Positions 26,714 to 35,679 of a DNA stretch of 64,000 nt are shown here, in pieces. Each line of letters begins with the position of its first letter. Position 1 is the first letter of the stretch. Under the pieces are notes generated by a model. The model did not search any database, was not told the origin of the DNA, and saw only the letters and a list, made by a program, of their open reading frames with translations. Source of the stretch: Mesorhizobium zhangyense (GTDB lineage: Bacteria > Pseudomonadota > Alphaproteobacteria > Rhizobiales > Rhizobiaceae); contig NZ_JAAKZG010000018.1 in the NCBI RefSeq assembly GCF_011045115.1, forward strand, positions 1-64,000, in the 5' to 3' direction. The translations under genes and the position numbers were made by a program.

Positions 26714-27508
26714 ATGAAGACGATGACAATCAACGGACACCCGATCACCTATGCCGAATTCGGCGACAAGCAGAACGATACGCTGATCCTGCTGAGCGGC
26801 TGGGCGCAGGACGAGCGGCTGTTCAAAACGCTGGCGCCGGAACTGGCGAAGAATTTTCACGTGCTATGCCCCAACTATCGTGGTCACGATTCCGAACAAA
26901 CCCTGCATAGCGACTTCACCGCGGCAGATCTCGTCGACGACACGGCCGAGTTCATCGATCGCATGGAGCTCGGCGCTTTCCACCTCGTCTCGACCTCGCA
27001 CGGCTGCTGGGTCAACATCGATCTCTGCGAGCGCTACGGGGTCGACAAGCTTGATAAGACCGTGGTGATCGACTGGCTGATGCAGCCGCATACGGGCTTC
27101 TACAAGCAGCTCGAAGAGGGGCAGGACCCTGTCAATTACCATGTCGGTCGCCAGAGCTTCTTCGACGAATGGGTCGCGGCGACCGACAATGCCGACGTCA
27201 TCAACCATATCCGGACGGAAATGCCCTGGTTCAAGGGCGAGATGTGGGTGCGCGCCTGCCGCGAGATCGAGAAGGCTTACCGCAAATGGGGCAGCCCGCT
27301 CGACCGGATGGAAGCGCTGGAGGAAAAGCCGGCAGTGATGCACGTCTATTCGCAGCCACTGTCGGAGGAGTACCGCCAGTTCCAGCGCGGTTACGCCGAT
27401 CAGCACCCGTGGTTCGAACCGGTCCATATTCCCGGCCAGACCCATTTCCCCACGCTGGAAAGCCCTGTCCAAGTCGCCGAGGCGATCCGCACCTTCATCA
27501 AGCGATAG
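26714..27508 (+). CDS. HOD/QDO-like cofactor-free 2,4-dioxygenase (alpha/beta-hydrolase fold)
   Basis: 264 residues, alpha/beta-hydrolase fold, but the pattern matches 1H-3-hydroxy-4-oxoquin(ald)ine 2,4-dioxygenases rather than esterases: Ser95 in STSHGCWV, Asp120 in VVIDWLMQPH, His244 in GQTHFPTLESP, plus VYSQPLSEEY and DQHPWF. From memory, HOD uses Ser101-His-Gly, Asp126 (DWLM) and His251, with the same spacing. The known reaction opens a 3-hydroxy-4-quinolone ring with O2, releasing CO, without metal or cofactor; AqdC acts so on the Pseudomonas quinolone signal. It follows the importer by 39 bases and precedes a ring hydroxylase. Esterase function is the alternative. Confidence 0.72.
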   Translation: MKTMTINGHPITYAEFGDKQNDTLILLSGWAQDERLFKTLAPELAKNFHVLCPNYRGHDSEQTLHSDFTAADLVDDTAEFIDRMELGAFHLVSTSHGCWVNIDLCERYGVDKLDKTVVIDWLMQPHTGFYKQLEEGQDPVNYHVGRQSFFDEWVAATDNADVINHIRTEMPWFKGEMWVRACREIEKAYRKWGSPLDRMEALEEKPAVMHVYSQPLSEEYRQFQRGYADQHPWFEPVHIPGQTHFPTLESPVQVAEAIRTFIKR

Positions 27509-27586
27509 GACGCCTGCGCGCGCCGGGGAGCCGACATACTGGTGCCCCGCCGAGGCCCGTCCGGTCATCAACTTCAGGAGCATTTC

Positions 27587-28726
27587 ATGTCGGGGAAATT
27601 CAAGGCGATCATCGCCGGCGGCGGTTTCGGCGGGCTGACGGCGGCGACCGCGCTGGCGCAGCGGGGATGGTCGGTAACAATCTACGAGCGCCAGCCGGAG
27701 CTGCGCGCAGCGGGCGCCGGCATCTACATCTGGGAAAACGGGCTGCGGATTCTCGATGCGATCGGCGCAAACGTCGTAACCCCGGACTCGTTTCGGGGCC
27801 TTGCCATGGAACAGCGCGGCTACGACGACGGTGTTCTCGACGTCGGAGATTTTCCGCCGTCCGTGCGCCTTATCACTGTAACGCGGAAGGATTTGCTCGC
27901 CGGCCTGCGGGCTGCGGCGCAAAAGGCTGGCGTCGACATCCGCACCAGCTCCGAAGTTATCGGTGCCGGTGCCGACGGTGACCTGCATTTCACCGGCGCT
28001 CATATCGAGAAGGCGGATCTGGCAATCGGCGCCGATGGCGTCTGGTCGGCTGTCAGACGCTCGCTCGGGCTGGAGCTTTTCCACCAGCAGACCGACGAAG
28101 GCGCGTTGCGCACGATCATTCCCGGAACGCCGGAGGATCTCGGCCCGGATGGCCAGGATAAATATATCGAATGCTGGTCTGGCAAACGGCGTTTTCTGAT
28201 CACGCCGCTGAACGACAGGGAAATCTATCTGGCCCTTACCTGCCAGAAGACCGATCTTGCGGCCAAGAAGAGCCCGTTGGACAAGGAAAGCTGGAAAGCA
28301 TCCTTCCCGCGCTGGACGCATCTGATCGATCGCACCGACCAGATGCTGCCTTGGGCGCCCTACAGTATCGTCAAGGTCCGCTCATGGTCGGCCGGCCGCA
28401 CCGCGATCATCGGCGACGCAGCGCACGCACAGCCACCGAATCTCGGGCAGGGCGGCGGCATGGCGATGCAGAGCGCGCTTGCGCTCGCCGTCCACCTGGA
28501 AGGTATCACCGACCGGCGCGACATTCCCGATCGCCTCGCCATCTGGGAGGAAAAGGAGCGTCCGCTAGCCGAGCATTGCCAGCGCTGGTCATGCCTCTAC
28601 GGCGAAGTCTCGACGCTTCCTGATTCCATGCGCGCCAAGGTGCTGACCAACGCCATGGCCGACAACTGGATCCGCGGCGAATTCTTGCGCGCCGCGCGCA
28701 GCATACCCACAGGCACGGGTGCCTAG
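27587..28726 (+). CDS. FAD-dependent aromatic monooxygenase, MHPCO-like
   Basis: Group A flavin monooxygenase of 379 residues. GGGFGG (11-16) binds ADP of FAD, IGADGVWSAVR (DG motif, Asp150) and AIIGDAAHAQPP (GD motif) complete the family set. LRAAGAGIYIWENGLRILD closely resembles the N-terminal part of 2-methyl-3-hydroxypyridine-5-carboxylate oxygenase as I recall it, and the overall length agrees. Such enzymes hydroxylate, and sometimes open, N-heterocyclic rings using NAD(P)H and O2. Downstream of an HOD-like dioxygenase, it could provide the 3-hydroxylated substrate, as AqdB is thought to do for AqdC. RBS CAGGAGC before ATG 27587. Confidence 0.78.
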   Translation: MSGKFKAIIAGGGFGGLTAATALAQRGWSVTIYERQPELRAAGAGIYIWENGLRILDAIGANVVTPDSFRGLAMEQRGYDDGVLDVGDFPPSVRLITVTRKDLLAGLRAAAQKAGVDIRTSSEVIGAGADGDLHFTGAHIEKADLAIGADGVWSAVRRSLGLELFHQQTDEGALRTIIPGTPEDLGPDGQDKYIECWSGKRRFLITPLNDREIYLALTCQKTDLAAKKSPLDKESWKASFPRWTHLIDRTDQMLPWAPYSIVKVRSWSAGRTAIIGDAAHAQPPNLGQGGGMAMQSALALAVHLEGITDRRDIPDRLAIWEEKERPLAEHCQRWSCLYGEVSTLPDSMRAKVLTNAMADNWIRGEFLRAARSIPTGTGA

Positions 28727-28835
28727 CGCTCGCGCTTGTTACATGATGGAGCGACGGAGTTGGCCTCAGCGGTGTGTCGCGTCGATCATCAGTTCCAGTA
28801 GGCACCACTTGATGAGGGGCCTCTCAACGCGCCAA

Positions 28836-29085
28836 TCATGTTATGCTGCGTATATCCTGCAGACCGAGGCCTTGGCCACGCAGGGCGGAGTGCGTCGCGG
28901 GACGGCGGGGTATCGAAAATGCCGGAGTATTCGCGGCTGAATTGCGTGCGCGCTCGTAGCCAACGCTGTAGGCGGTGCGCGTAGTATCGGCGTTAACCAC
29001 CATCAGTCGGCGTGCTTCTTGAAGCCGAAGTATCTTCTGGTGCTGCATCGGGCTGATCGCTGTAGCAGCCTTGATGGACTGGACA
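28836..29085 (-). pseudogene. AraC-family regulator, C-terminal remnant
   Basis: Minus-strand translation gives IKAATAISPMQHQKILRLQE, then ARRLMVVNADTTRTAYSVGY, which is the second HTH of AraC regulators. The continuation QFSREYSGIFDTPPSRDALR is present in the next frame, so there is a frameshift near 28945. No first HTH or ligand domain is found upstream. A dead fragment. Confidence 0.7.
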
Positions 29086-29089
29086 GATA

Positions 29090-29700
29090 GATAAGTGATA
29101 TCAGATAGTTGCGGGAGGAGGTGTGCAAATTACACACACGAAAGTTCTTCTTCTCTTCTTTTTTCGTTCCCGCGACGGAGTCGCCGACAGACCTACTTGG
29201 ACGCTCTTTTGCCGACGATATTGACCGTTTGATCGCGGACGTTCGCTGCAATATCCGTGCTCCTTGTTGTCCGATACGGCGTCCAATTTGCCTGGGGTTT
29301 CTGGAAGCTTCGCGAATTTTCCGGGTGGTGCCTCCACCAAATTGCGGTTGCTTTTGGACGAAGTGGGACATTAGATTCCAGCGCTGCGCACTGCTTCGCT
29401 AATGTCCTGTCATCTCGGCGAAGAGCAATTGGTCGATGTGGTTGCACAACGCATAAAGCGCCCACCAAGCGACTTCGACGTGTGTCTATGCGCCGCTTCG
29501 ATGTTGGCGGCCGTCAGGGCCGTTGACGGCGACGTTAGCATCGCCGCCTTCACACGCGCCCGGAAGTTTACGCTTCCAGAAATCACCGACCAGCTTGCAA
29601 GAGCCATCAGGACGGCATGCACATTTCCGATCTGCGATCCAGTCGAGTTGTAGCAGCCAACCGATCCAACAATCGAGTACTCCATTTTGCTGAAAGTGGC
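29090..29700. other. Stretch with no recognised gene
   Basis: Between the AraC remnant and the MarR gene several overlapping frames are open, none with a known domain or good ribosome site. The frame 29402-29653 (plus) has a natural-looking composition but no family I recognise. Probably relic DNA. Confidence 0.35.
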
Positions 29701-29721
29701 GGAGGGAATGGCTTGCTGTCT

Positions 29722-30288
29722 ATGCTTCGCGCACATAAAGATGTGGCGATGGATGGAACTCGAGACCGCAATATCTTTGGGGCGTTCGCGCTGATGATCA
29801 GCGACGACATTGTTCGCGCTAGTTCATCGCGGGCGCCGGAAGATGGACCCGCCGCCTCAGCCCTGGCGTTGCTCGCACACAAGCCCGGGCTCTCGATCCG
29901 CATGCTTGCGGTCGGGGTGGGCCTTTCACATGCAGGGACCGTTCGCCTGGTGGATCGATTGGGGGCCGAGGGATTGATCGAGCGTAGGGAGCATTCGACA
30001 GACGGACGCACGCGATCCCTCTATCTTACTTCAGTCGGGAAGGTCGCGAGCGACGAGGTCTTGGCCGCGCGCGATCAAGTGATTGCCGAAGGGCTATCGA
30101 TCCTTAGTCCGGAGGAACTGAAAATCTTATGCGACATCGCTGAACGCGTTCTGCGCGATCGCTTGGAAAACCTCGAGCATTCATACCGCATCTGCCGCCT
30201 GTGCTGCTACGATGGCTGCACGAACTGCCCCATCGATGCCGAATTGTATGAGCGAGGTGTAGACCGCGAGAAGAGCGACGGCGCGTAG
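29722..30288 (+). CDS. MarR-family regulator with C-terminal cysteine cluster
   Basis: MarR-type winged-helix regulator of about 188 residues. DNA-binding part: GLSIRMLAVGVGLSHAGTVR, LVDRLGAEGLIERREHSTDG and RTRSLYLTSVGK. The C-terminus YRICRLCCYDGCTNCPIDAE has five Cys in about 15 residues (CxxCC-x3-C-x2-C), which suggests metal or redox sensing; similar Cys-rich tails occur in some MarR proteins. Start uncertain: ATG at 29722 or 29749. Target genes are not obvious; the neighbouring SnoaL/NmrA pair is possible. Confidence 0.75.
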   Translation: MLRAHKDVAMDGTRDRNIFGAFALMISDDIVRASSSRAPEDGPAASALALLAHKPGLSIRMLAVGVGLSHAGTVRLVDRLGAEGLIERREHSTDGRTRSLYLTSVGKVASDEVLAARDQVIAEGLSILSPEELKILCDIAERVLRDRLENLEHSYRICRLCCYDGCTNCPIDAELYERGVDREKSDGA

Positions 30289-30545
30289 AAGCTCACAATC
30301 GCGGCAGCTCAATGCTGAGCGATAGGATTAGCCGCCAGATAGCCCACAACCGTGATGAGGTTGACGCCTTCTCGAAGGCTTTGCAGACATCGTCCCTGCC
30401 AGCATCGCGGTCACAGCACCGCCGCCAATGAGAGGTAGCCGGCGCTAGGGTTTCTGCCGAGCCCAAAAGTAAGTTTCCCGCACCAGACCTTCCCAAACAA
30501 GAACGCCTCGACCTTGTCGCTGACCGTTCCTAATTGCGAAACGTG

Positions 30546-31085
30546 CTAGAGCTCGCCAGCTCGAAGCGCGGCGCCAATGACCCGTGCAAGCCGTTTGATG
30601 TAGTCGCGATCCGACCGCCCACCCACTACCGCGAGCCGCCAATACAACGGGGCTGCAATGAGGTCGGCCGCCATCTCACGGTCCACCAACGGTGACAATT
30701 CCCGACGTTTGATCGCCCGATCAATCAGCCCGTCGATCCGCTCGCGTCGTGCGCGTTGGAAGGGTCGGATCGCCGTTTCCAGTGCCGGCGTCCGTTCGAT
30801 CTCGGCATGAAGGTCGGTGAGGATGCGTCGGACCTTTGGATGACGCAGGACGCGGCGGATGGCTAACAGCACGGCTTGCAGATCGGCCTCCAGCGAGCCG
30901 CGTTCTTCCACGTCGGTCATCGTCAACCCGACCTGCGACAGCAAATCGCTGGCCATCGACACCTTGTCTGGCCAGCGGCGGTAGAGCGCGGCCTTTCCGA
31001 CGCCTGCGGTTTGCGCCACGCGTTCCAGGCTCAGCCCCGTATAGCCCGTCCGTGCCCATTCTTCGAAAAAGCCGCTCCGACGACA
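30546..31085 (-). CDS. TetR-family regulator, N-terminus apparently truncated
   Basis: The frame encodes GYTGLSLERVAQTAGVGKAA and LYRRWPDKVSMASDLL, a standard TetR HTH, and the C-terminal PLVDREMAADLIAAPLYWRL typical of the TetR_C_16-like group. But the first helix is cut short (SGFFEEWARTGYTG), no start codon occurs near it, and the only upstream ATG (31274) would put 60 atypical residues over the opposing SnoaL-like gene. A deletion or frameshift at about 31080 has probably removed the real start, so it may be inactive. End chosen at the point where family similarity is lost. Confidence 0.6.
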   Translation of the reverse strand, partial: CRRSGFFEEWARTGYTGLSLERVAQTAGVGKAALYRRWPDKVSMASDLLSQVGLTMTDVEERGSLEADLQAVLLAIRRVLRHPKVRRILTDLHAEIERTPALETAIRPFQRARRERIDGLIDRAIKRRELSPLVDREMAADLIAAPLYWRLAVVGGRSDRDYIKRLARVIGAALRAGEL

Positions 31086-31097
31086 AGGAATTAATGC

Positions 31098-31553
31098 ATG
31101 ACAGACAGTGTGGAAAGCTTTTCGACGATGCTGCGAAAGGCATTGGGCAATCGACTCGCTCCGGATGCGGCCACCTTTCTCGACATGGTGGCCGACAACG
31201 GGGTGATGGAATTCCCATATTCGCCACCCGGCCTGCCGAGCAGATTGGACGGCAAGGCTGCTATCGCACGTCACCTTGAAGGCCTTGGTGACATGATTGC
31301 CTTCGAACGCATGGGTGAGCCAACCATCTACGCTACGACCGATCCAGATGTGACAATCGTCGAGTTCGAAGGCTTCGGCCGCGGCGTTTCAACCGGGGAG
31401 TCTTATGACCAGCGTTACATATCGGTGGTCCGGACAGTCGCCGGGCGGATCGTGCACTATCGCGATTACTGGAACCCGCTGGTTGTGTTGCGCGCGCTTC
31501 GAGGTAGCGCCGTTGTCGATGCCCTTGCCGGCGGGGCGGCCGACCATGGTTGA
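31098..31553 (+). CDS. SnoaL-like (NTF2 fold) protein
   Basis: 151 residues, NTF2-like: FLDMVADNGVMEFPYSPPGL, SRLDGKAAIARHLEGLGDMI, and GRIVHYRDYWNPLVVLRALR, which resembles PhzA/B and other SnoaL-like ketosteroid-isomerase relatives. Enzymatic role unknown. Overlaps the next gene by eight bases, so the two act together; fusions or neighbours of NmrA-like reductases with SnoaL proteins are common. Divergent from the truncated TetR gene, which likely used to control both. Confidence 0.72.
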   Translation: MTDSVESFSTMLRKALGNRLAPDAATFLDMVADNGVMEFPYSPPGLPSRLDGKAAIARHLEGLGDMIAFERMGEPTIYATTDPDVTIVEFEGFGRGVSTGESYDQRYISVVRTVAGRIVHYRDYWNPLVVLRALRGSAVVDALAGGAADHG

Positions 31554-32381
31554 TCGGGTCTTGGTTACTGGGGGCACGGGCAAGACGGGCTCGCTGGTCG
31601 CACAACAGCTTGCGGCACGCGGTGTCGAAGCCCGCATCGCAACCCGCAAGGCAACGACGCCAGTGCAGGTTCGCTTCGAGTGGGGCGATGTCGCATCCTA
31701 CCGTGCCGCGCTCGACGGCGTGGACGCTATCTACCTTGTCGCTCCGACCGACCGAACGGACCACCTGCCTGCCATGCGCCCGCTGCTTGAGCAGGCAGTG
31801 GAGCAAGGCGTGGCCCAGCTAGTGCTCTTGAGCGCATCGTCTCTCCTTGAGGGGGGTCCGATGATGGGTGAGGTTCATGCGTGGCTCCACGCCAATGCGC
31901 CCCGCTGGGTAGTGCTGCGCCCGAGCTGGTTCATGCAGAACTTCGTCACCCAGCATCTGCCGTCCATCGTCAACGAGGGTTGCATCTACTCGGCGACGCA
32001 GGACGGGCGTATACCGTTCATCGACGCAGCCGACATAGCGGCGGTCGCGGTCAAAGCCCTGGTTGACCAGACTCTTGGGTCAGGAGAAGGGTCCTGACCG
32101 GTCCCGAAGCTCTCACATATGACGAGGTAGCGGATCGGATCACCGCCGTGGCCCAGCGTCCCGTCCGCCACTGCCGATTATCGGTGGAGGAGCTTGCACG
32201 CCGCTACGCCGGGTTTGGCATTCCTGAGCTTTATGCAGACGCACTTGCGCGCATGGATGAGGCGATCTCACATGGGTCAGAGGACAGGACCACAACAGAG
32301 GTCGAGCAGGTAACGGGACGGAAGCCGACCATACTGATCGACTTCCTCGCCGCTCATAGCGAGGCATATCACACGGGGTGA
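31546..32381 (+). pseudogene. NmrA-like NAD(P)-binding protein, frameshifted
   Basis: Atypical SDR of the NmrA/ergot-type group: RVLVTGGTGKTGSLVAQQLA at the N-terminus, then IYLVAPTDRTDHLPAM and WVVLRPSWFMQNF. The first frame stops at 32095-32097 after GSGEGS. The C-terminal half, LTGPEALTYDEVADRI and EELARRYAGFGIPELYADAL, continues in another frame to 32381. One base change near 32085 would restore VLTGPEALTYDEV, the expected family sequence. Full length would be about 278 residues, normal. Either a pseudogene or a sequencing error. Starts within the SnoaL-like gene. Confidence 0.75.
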
Positions 32382-32641
32382 CGGCGCCGTGTCCGTTGAG
32401 GATCAGGGTACGGTGGCCACTTTACCGAAGTGGCCTGATTTCCATCTCACCAGTTTCGGGAAGGCTGGTGACGCTAGGTGACGGCAGCCATCGCCACTGC
32501 TTCCCGAAAACCTTCCGTCCGCATCAAAACAAGACGCGAGAGTCTACCGTATATCTATGTCCCTATGGTGCACCGATGCCGTAGCGACTTATCGCGCTTG
32601 CGGCCCTCTTTCCACAAACCAAGAGGGGCAGCTCCGACCTG

Positions 32642-33175
32642 TCATCGACTTGATCGCTCCAAGCGCCAGGTCGGGCGCGCGAAGTGGCAGCTATAGCCGC
32701 CAGGATAGCGCACCATGTATTCTTGGTGCTCTGGCTCCGCCTCCCAAAAGGGTTCTTCCGGATTGATTTCCGACACGACCGGGCCAGGCCAACGACCTGA
32801 TGCCTCGATCTCGGCGATGGTCGCCAGTGCGACTTCCTTCTGCACCTCGGTGGTATAGAAAATCGCCGATCGATAGCTCGGACCGACATCGCTGCCCTGT
32901 TGCTCGTAGGTCGTGGGGTCGTGGACCTGGAAGAAGAGCTCCAGGAGAGAGCGATAGCTGAGAACGGATGGGTTGAAGGTTACTTCCACCGCTTCCGCAT
33001 GGCCAAAATGTTTCGCATAGGTCGGATCAGGCATTTCACCGCCTATGTAACCGACACGCGTCGATAAGACTCCCTTCGCTCGGCGCAGCAAATCCTCCAT
33101 GCCCCAGAAGCAGCCGCCTGCGAGAATTGCACGCTCTGTCGCGGACGCCTCATTGCCGGTAGCTGATTGGCTCAT
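32642..33175 (-). CDS. msrA: Peptide methionine-S-sulfoxide reductase MsrA (first copy)
   Basis: 177 residues. Catalytic Cys22 in [12 protein letters not shown], then [20 protein letters not shown] and the [19 protein letters not shown] block near the end. It reduces the S epimer of methionine sulfoxide in proteins and free Met. No signal peptide, so cytoplasmic. ATG at 33175. It lies 31 bases after the hydrolase-OsmC gene in the same direction and probably shares its transcript, controlled by the LysR gene at 34656. Confidence 0.92.
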   Translation of the reverse strand: MSQSATGNEASATERAILAGGCFWGMEDLLRRAKGVLSTRVGYIGGEMPDPTYAKHFGHAEAVEVTFNPSVLSYRSLLELFFQVHDPTTYEQQGSDVGPSYRSAIFYTTEVQKEVALATIAEIEASGRWPGPVVSEINPEEPFWEAEPEHQEYMVRYPGGYSCHFARPTWRLERSSR

Positions 33176-33206
33176 AGTCCGTTCGCCTTTCTCAGTGTGC
33201 GCAAGG

Positions 33207-34433
33207 TCAAGCCAGCCTCGTGGGATCCACGGCCTGACTGGTGCTCGAAAGCTCGGTCTGGACATCCGAGCCTCGTACAAGAGTCAGATCCACAGGACAG
33301 CGATCTGCGATCTCAAGAATCCGAGCGCGTTGGTCATCATCCAAAGGTCCATCAAGCACGATGGTGCGGGTGAATCGGTCGGGCGGCATCATGTCCGGCA
33401 CCTTCTCGTGCTGCACGGTCGTGCTTGCCCGTTCGAGCGGAAAGCCCTTGCGGTTCGCGTAGAGGCGCATTGTCATCACCGTGCAGGCTGCGAGGCCGGC
33501 AGATACCAGCTCGTAAGGAGATAGTCCGGTTCCGAGACCACCGACCGATGCTGGCTCATCGGCGAACAAAGTATGCTGGCCGCTACGAACCTTGAGCTGG
33601 AACGTCCCCGCAAGAGTTTCGGTGGCGACGACGCCCTTGGCAGCCTCGACTTGCGGAAGATCAGCCGTGAGCGGTGGGAGAAAGCGGCTCGCCCAAACCG
33701 CCATCATAGCCGAGGCGTAGTTTGCGTCTGCAACATCGGTGAGAAGGTGATTCGCCGTGTCGAGCGAGATGAAGCTTTTAGGATGCTTGGACGTGACGAA
33801 GATGCGCGACGCGTGGTCGATGCCGACCACCTGATCCAGCGGAGAATGCATGACCAGGACCGGACGTCGCAGAGAGGCGATGGCTTTCTCGACGTCGATC
33901 CCCTCAACCGCCTCCAGGAAGCTGCGGCGAATGAGGAAGGGTCTGCCGGCGATCTCCACCGAGGCTTCGCCCTCGTTTGCGATCGTGTCGAGATCATCCG
34001 GTCGGAAGAGGCGCAAGATATGCTGGAGGTCGGCAGGCGCGCCGATCGTCGCCACTGCGGCAATGTCTGGCAGATCTGCCGCGGCTACGATTGCAGCCGT
34101 ACCACCCAGACTGTGTCCCACGAGGAGGGAGGGGCTCATACCCGCCGCAGTCATCGCCTGTGCGGCTGCTCGAAGGTCTTCGACGTCTGACGCGAAGCTT
34201 ACGGCGTCGTCTGTCCCAACGCCAATCCCCGTTCCGGCAAAATCGAATCTCAAGACTCCAATGCCAGCACGCGACAGCGCACGGGAGATGTAAACGGCGG
34301 CGCGACTGTCTTTCCCGCAGGTGAAGCAATGGGCGAAGATCGCCCAGCCCCGCGGCGTCCCTTCTGGTGGTTCGAGGTGCCCGGAAAGTTGAGAGCCAGC
34401 CCCACTAGCAAACGTGAATGTTTTTCCTGCCAT
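33207..34433 (-). CDS. Alpha/beta-hydrolase fused to OsmC-type peroxiredoxin
   Basis: 408 residues, two domains. Residues 1-250: alpha/beta hydrolase with [14 protein letters not shown], nucleophile Ser in [25 protein letters not shown] with acid, and the His of [10 protein letters not shown]. Residues 270-408: OsmC/Ohr-like domain with the resolving and peroxidatic Cys in [16 protein letters not shown] and [12 protein letters not shown]. The fusion is a known arrangement; it likely reduces organic hydroperoxides or acts on oxidised lipid esters. ATG at 34433 has a GGAGGTTTG site. Divergent from LysR; a 19-base palindrome lies between. Confidence 0.88.
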   Translation of the reverse strand: MAGKTFTFASGAGSQLSGHLEPPEGTPRGWAIFAHCFTCGKDSRAAVYISRALSRAGIGVLRFDFAGTGIGVGTDDAVSFASDVEDLRAAAQAMTAAGMSPSLLVGHSLGGTAAIVAAADLPDIAAVATIGAPADLQHILRLFRPDDLDTIANEGEASVEIAGRPFLIRRSFLEAVEGIDVEKAIASLRRPVLVMHSPLDQVVGIDHASRIFVTSKHPKSFISLDTANHLLTDVADANYASAMMAVWASRFLPPLTADLPQVEAAKGVVATETLAGTFQLKVRSGQHTLFADEPASVGGLGTGLSPYELVSAGLAACTVMTMRLYANRKGFPLERASTTVQHEKVPDMMPPDRFTRTIVLDGPLDDDQRARILEIADRCPVDLTLVRGSDVQTELSSTSQAVDPTRLA

Positions 34434-34529
34434 GTCTTTCAAACCTCCAGCACGCGGCTTGGCGGTTGCGCTCCCAAAACCTTTAACCGAGTGCACCGCC
34501 AACCTGTAATCGTCATCTCAGATATCATT

Positions 34530-34548
34530 TATATGCGTGACGCATATA
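34530..34548. promoter_or_regulatory. 19-base palindrome between osmC-fusion and lysR
   Basis: TATATGCGTGACGCATATA is a perfect dyad with a three-base centre (TGA). It sits about 100 bases upstream of both divergent starts, the usual place for a LysR-type operator. No other copy with this exact half-site was found. Confidence 0.65.
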
Positions 34549-34655
34549 GACAAGCCCCTGGAGGATGATTATATGCGCCGCTCATACTTCTGCGGCCTGC
34601 CTTCCGAAGGCGGTCTCACGGAAGAGCATCAGTCAGGCGCATGGGCCGAAGGACT

Positions 34656-35531
34656 ATGGAACTCAATCAAGTGAGCTATTTCGTCAACTTGGCCGAGACG
34701 CTGAATTTCACAGCGGCTGCTCGCTTGAGTGGTGTGTCACAGCCAAGTCTGACCCGCGCGATCCGCCGCTTGGAAGATGAGCTCGGCGGGCCGCTAATCT
34801 ACCGCGACGGGAAGAACAGCCGTTTGACCGGGCTCGGCCAAGATGTCGAGGTGGATTTCCGGCGCATGTTGGTCGCCGTGAATAGCGTGCGGCTCCACTC
34901 GGGAAACTGGGCAATGGGGAGGCATCGCGTCCTGGATGTCGCGGTCGCGCCCACCGTCGGGCCTGAGGCGTTTACGGAGTTCTTCGAGAGCGCTTTAGAG
35001 AAAGTGCCCTCAATAGAAATCAGGCTGCACTCGCTCCAGTCGATCGAGGACACCTCGGAGGTGCTGTCCGGTAAGTATCACGCTTGCATCCTTCCGCGTG
35101 AGACGAAGCCGGATCGGAAGCTCGATGTGCGTCCGCTCTTTCGGGAGCGCTTCTTGCTCGGCTGTGCAGCAAACCACCCCCTCGCCGAGAGCGAGATCGT
35201 ACGCGGCGAAGACCTGCTCGAGTTTCCTTTTGTCGATCGCCTGAAATGCGAATTCCGCGCGCAGATCTATGATCACTTTGCGCGACGAGAAGTGCTCATG
35301 CGACCCCGCTTTCGCTCCGACCGAGAGGACTGGATTCAACGCCTTGTCGCCGAAGGACGTGCCATATGCATCCTTCCGGAACGATCTGGCGCTGCTCACG
35401 GCCTCGTTACTCGGCCGATCGAAGGGTTCATGTTGGAACGCGAGGTAGTGATGGCGACGGTGTCCGGTTCCATGGCGCCGGTTGAAATCCGCAAGATCGC
35501 TGAGCTCGCAGCGCTGCACGAATGGAAATGA
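34656..35531 (+). CDS. LysR-family regulator
   Basis: LysR-type regulator of 291 residues. N-terminal HTH: LNQVSYFVNLAETLNFTAAA, RLSGVSQPSLTRAIRRLEDE and LGGPLIYRD. The effector domain begins around residue 90 (LDVAVAPTVGPEAFTEFF). Start at ATG 34656 with GAAGGA before it. The effector part contains several Cys (HACILP, LGCAANHP, LKCEFRAQ, AICILPE), which may allow redox sensing. It lies between the OsmC-fusion/msrA unit and msrB-msrA-gst-corA, and is the natural candidate to control both. Confidence 0.88.
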   Translation: MELNQVSYFVNLAETLNFTAAARLSGVSQPSLTRAIRRLEDELGGPLIYRDGKNSRLTGLGQDVEVDFRRMLVAVNSVRLHSGNWAMGRHRVLDVAVAPTVGPEAFTEFFESALEKVPSIEIRLHSLQSIEDTSEVLSGKYHACILPRETKPDRKLDVRPLFRERFLLGCAANHPLAESEIVRGEDLLEFPFVDRLKCEFRAQIYDHFARREVLMRPRFRSDREDWIQRLVAEGRAICILPERSGAAHGLVTRPIEGFMLEREVVMATVSGSMAPVEIRKIAELAALHEWK

Positions 35532-35555
35532 GCCCCGGGGCCAAAACGCCCACGC

Positions 35556-35583
35556 TATCGAAACTATACGTACAGCGTATTGG
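35556..35583 (+). promoter_or_regulatory. Redox-island motif, site 1
   Basis: TATCGAAACTATA, ten bases, ATTGG. The first block has the T-N11-A form of LysR boxes. Overlapping it is a second dyad, ATACG-N5-CGTAT (35566-35580). It lies 97 bases before the msrB start. Sites 2 and 3 have the same two blocks with the same spacing. Confidence 0.6.
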
Positions 35584-35679
35584 ATAAATCTGGGGGGCAC
35601 TGCGATAGTCAGAGCGAGGATAATTACTTTGGTTTGAACGTAGTGCACCTGGCCTTTTCACTAAGTATTGGAGACCATT

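Noticed and set aside
26864..28321. 485-codon minus-strand frame opposite the dioxygenase and monooxygenase genes
   Set aside because: Typical antisense frame in high-GC DNA; no motif, no ribosome site.
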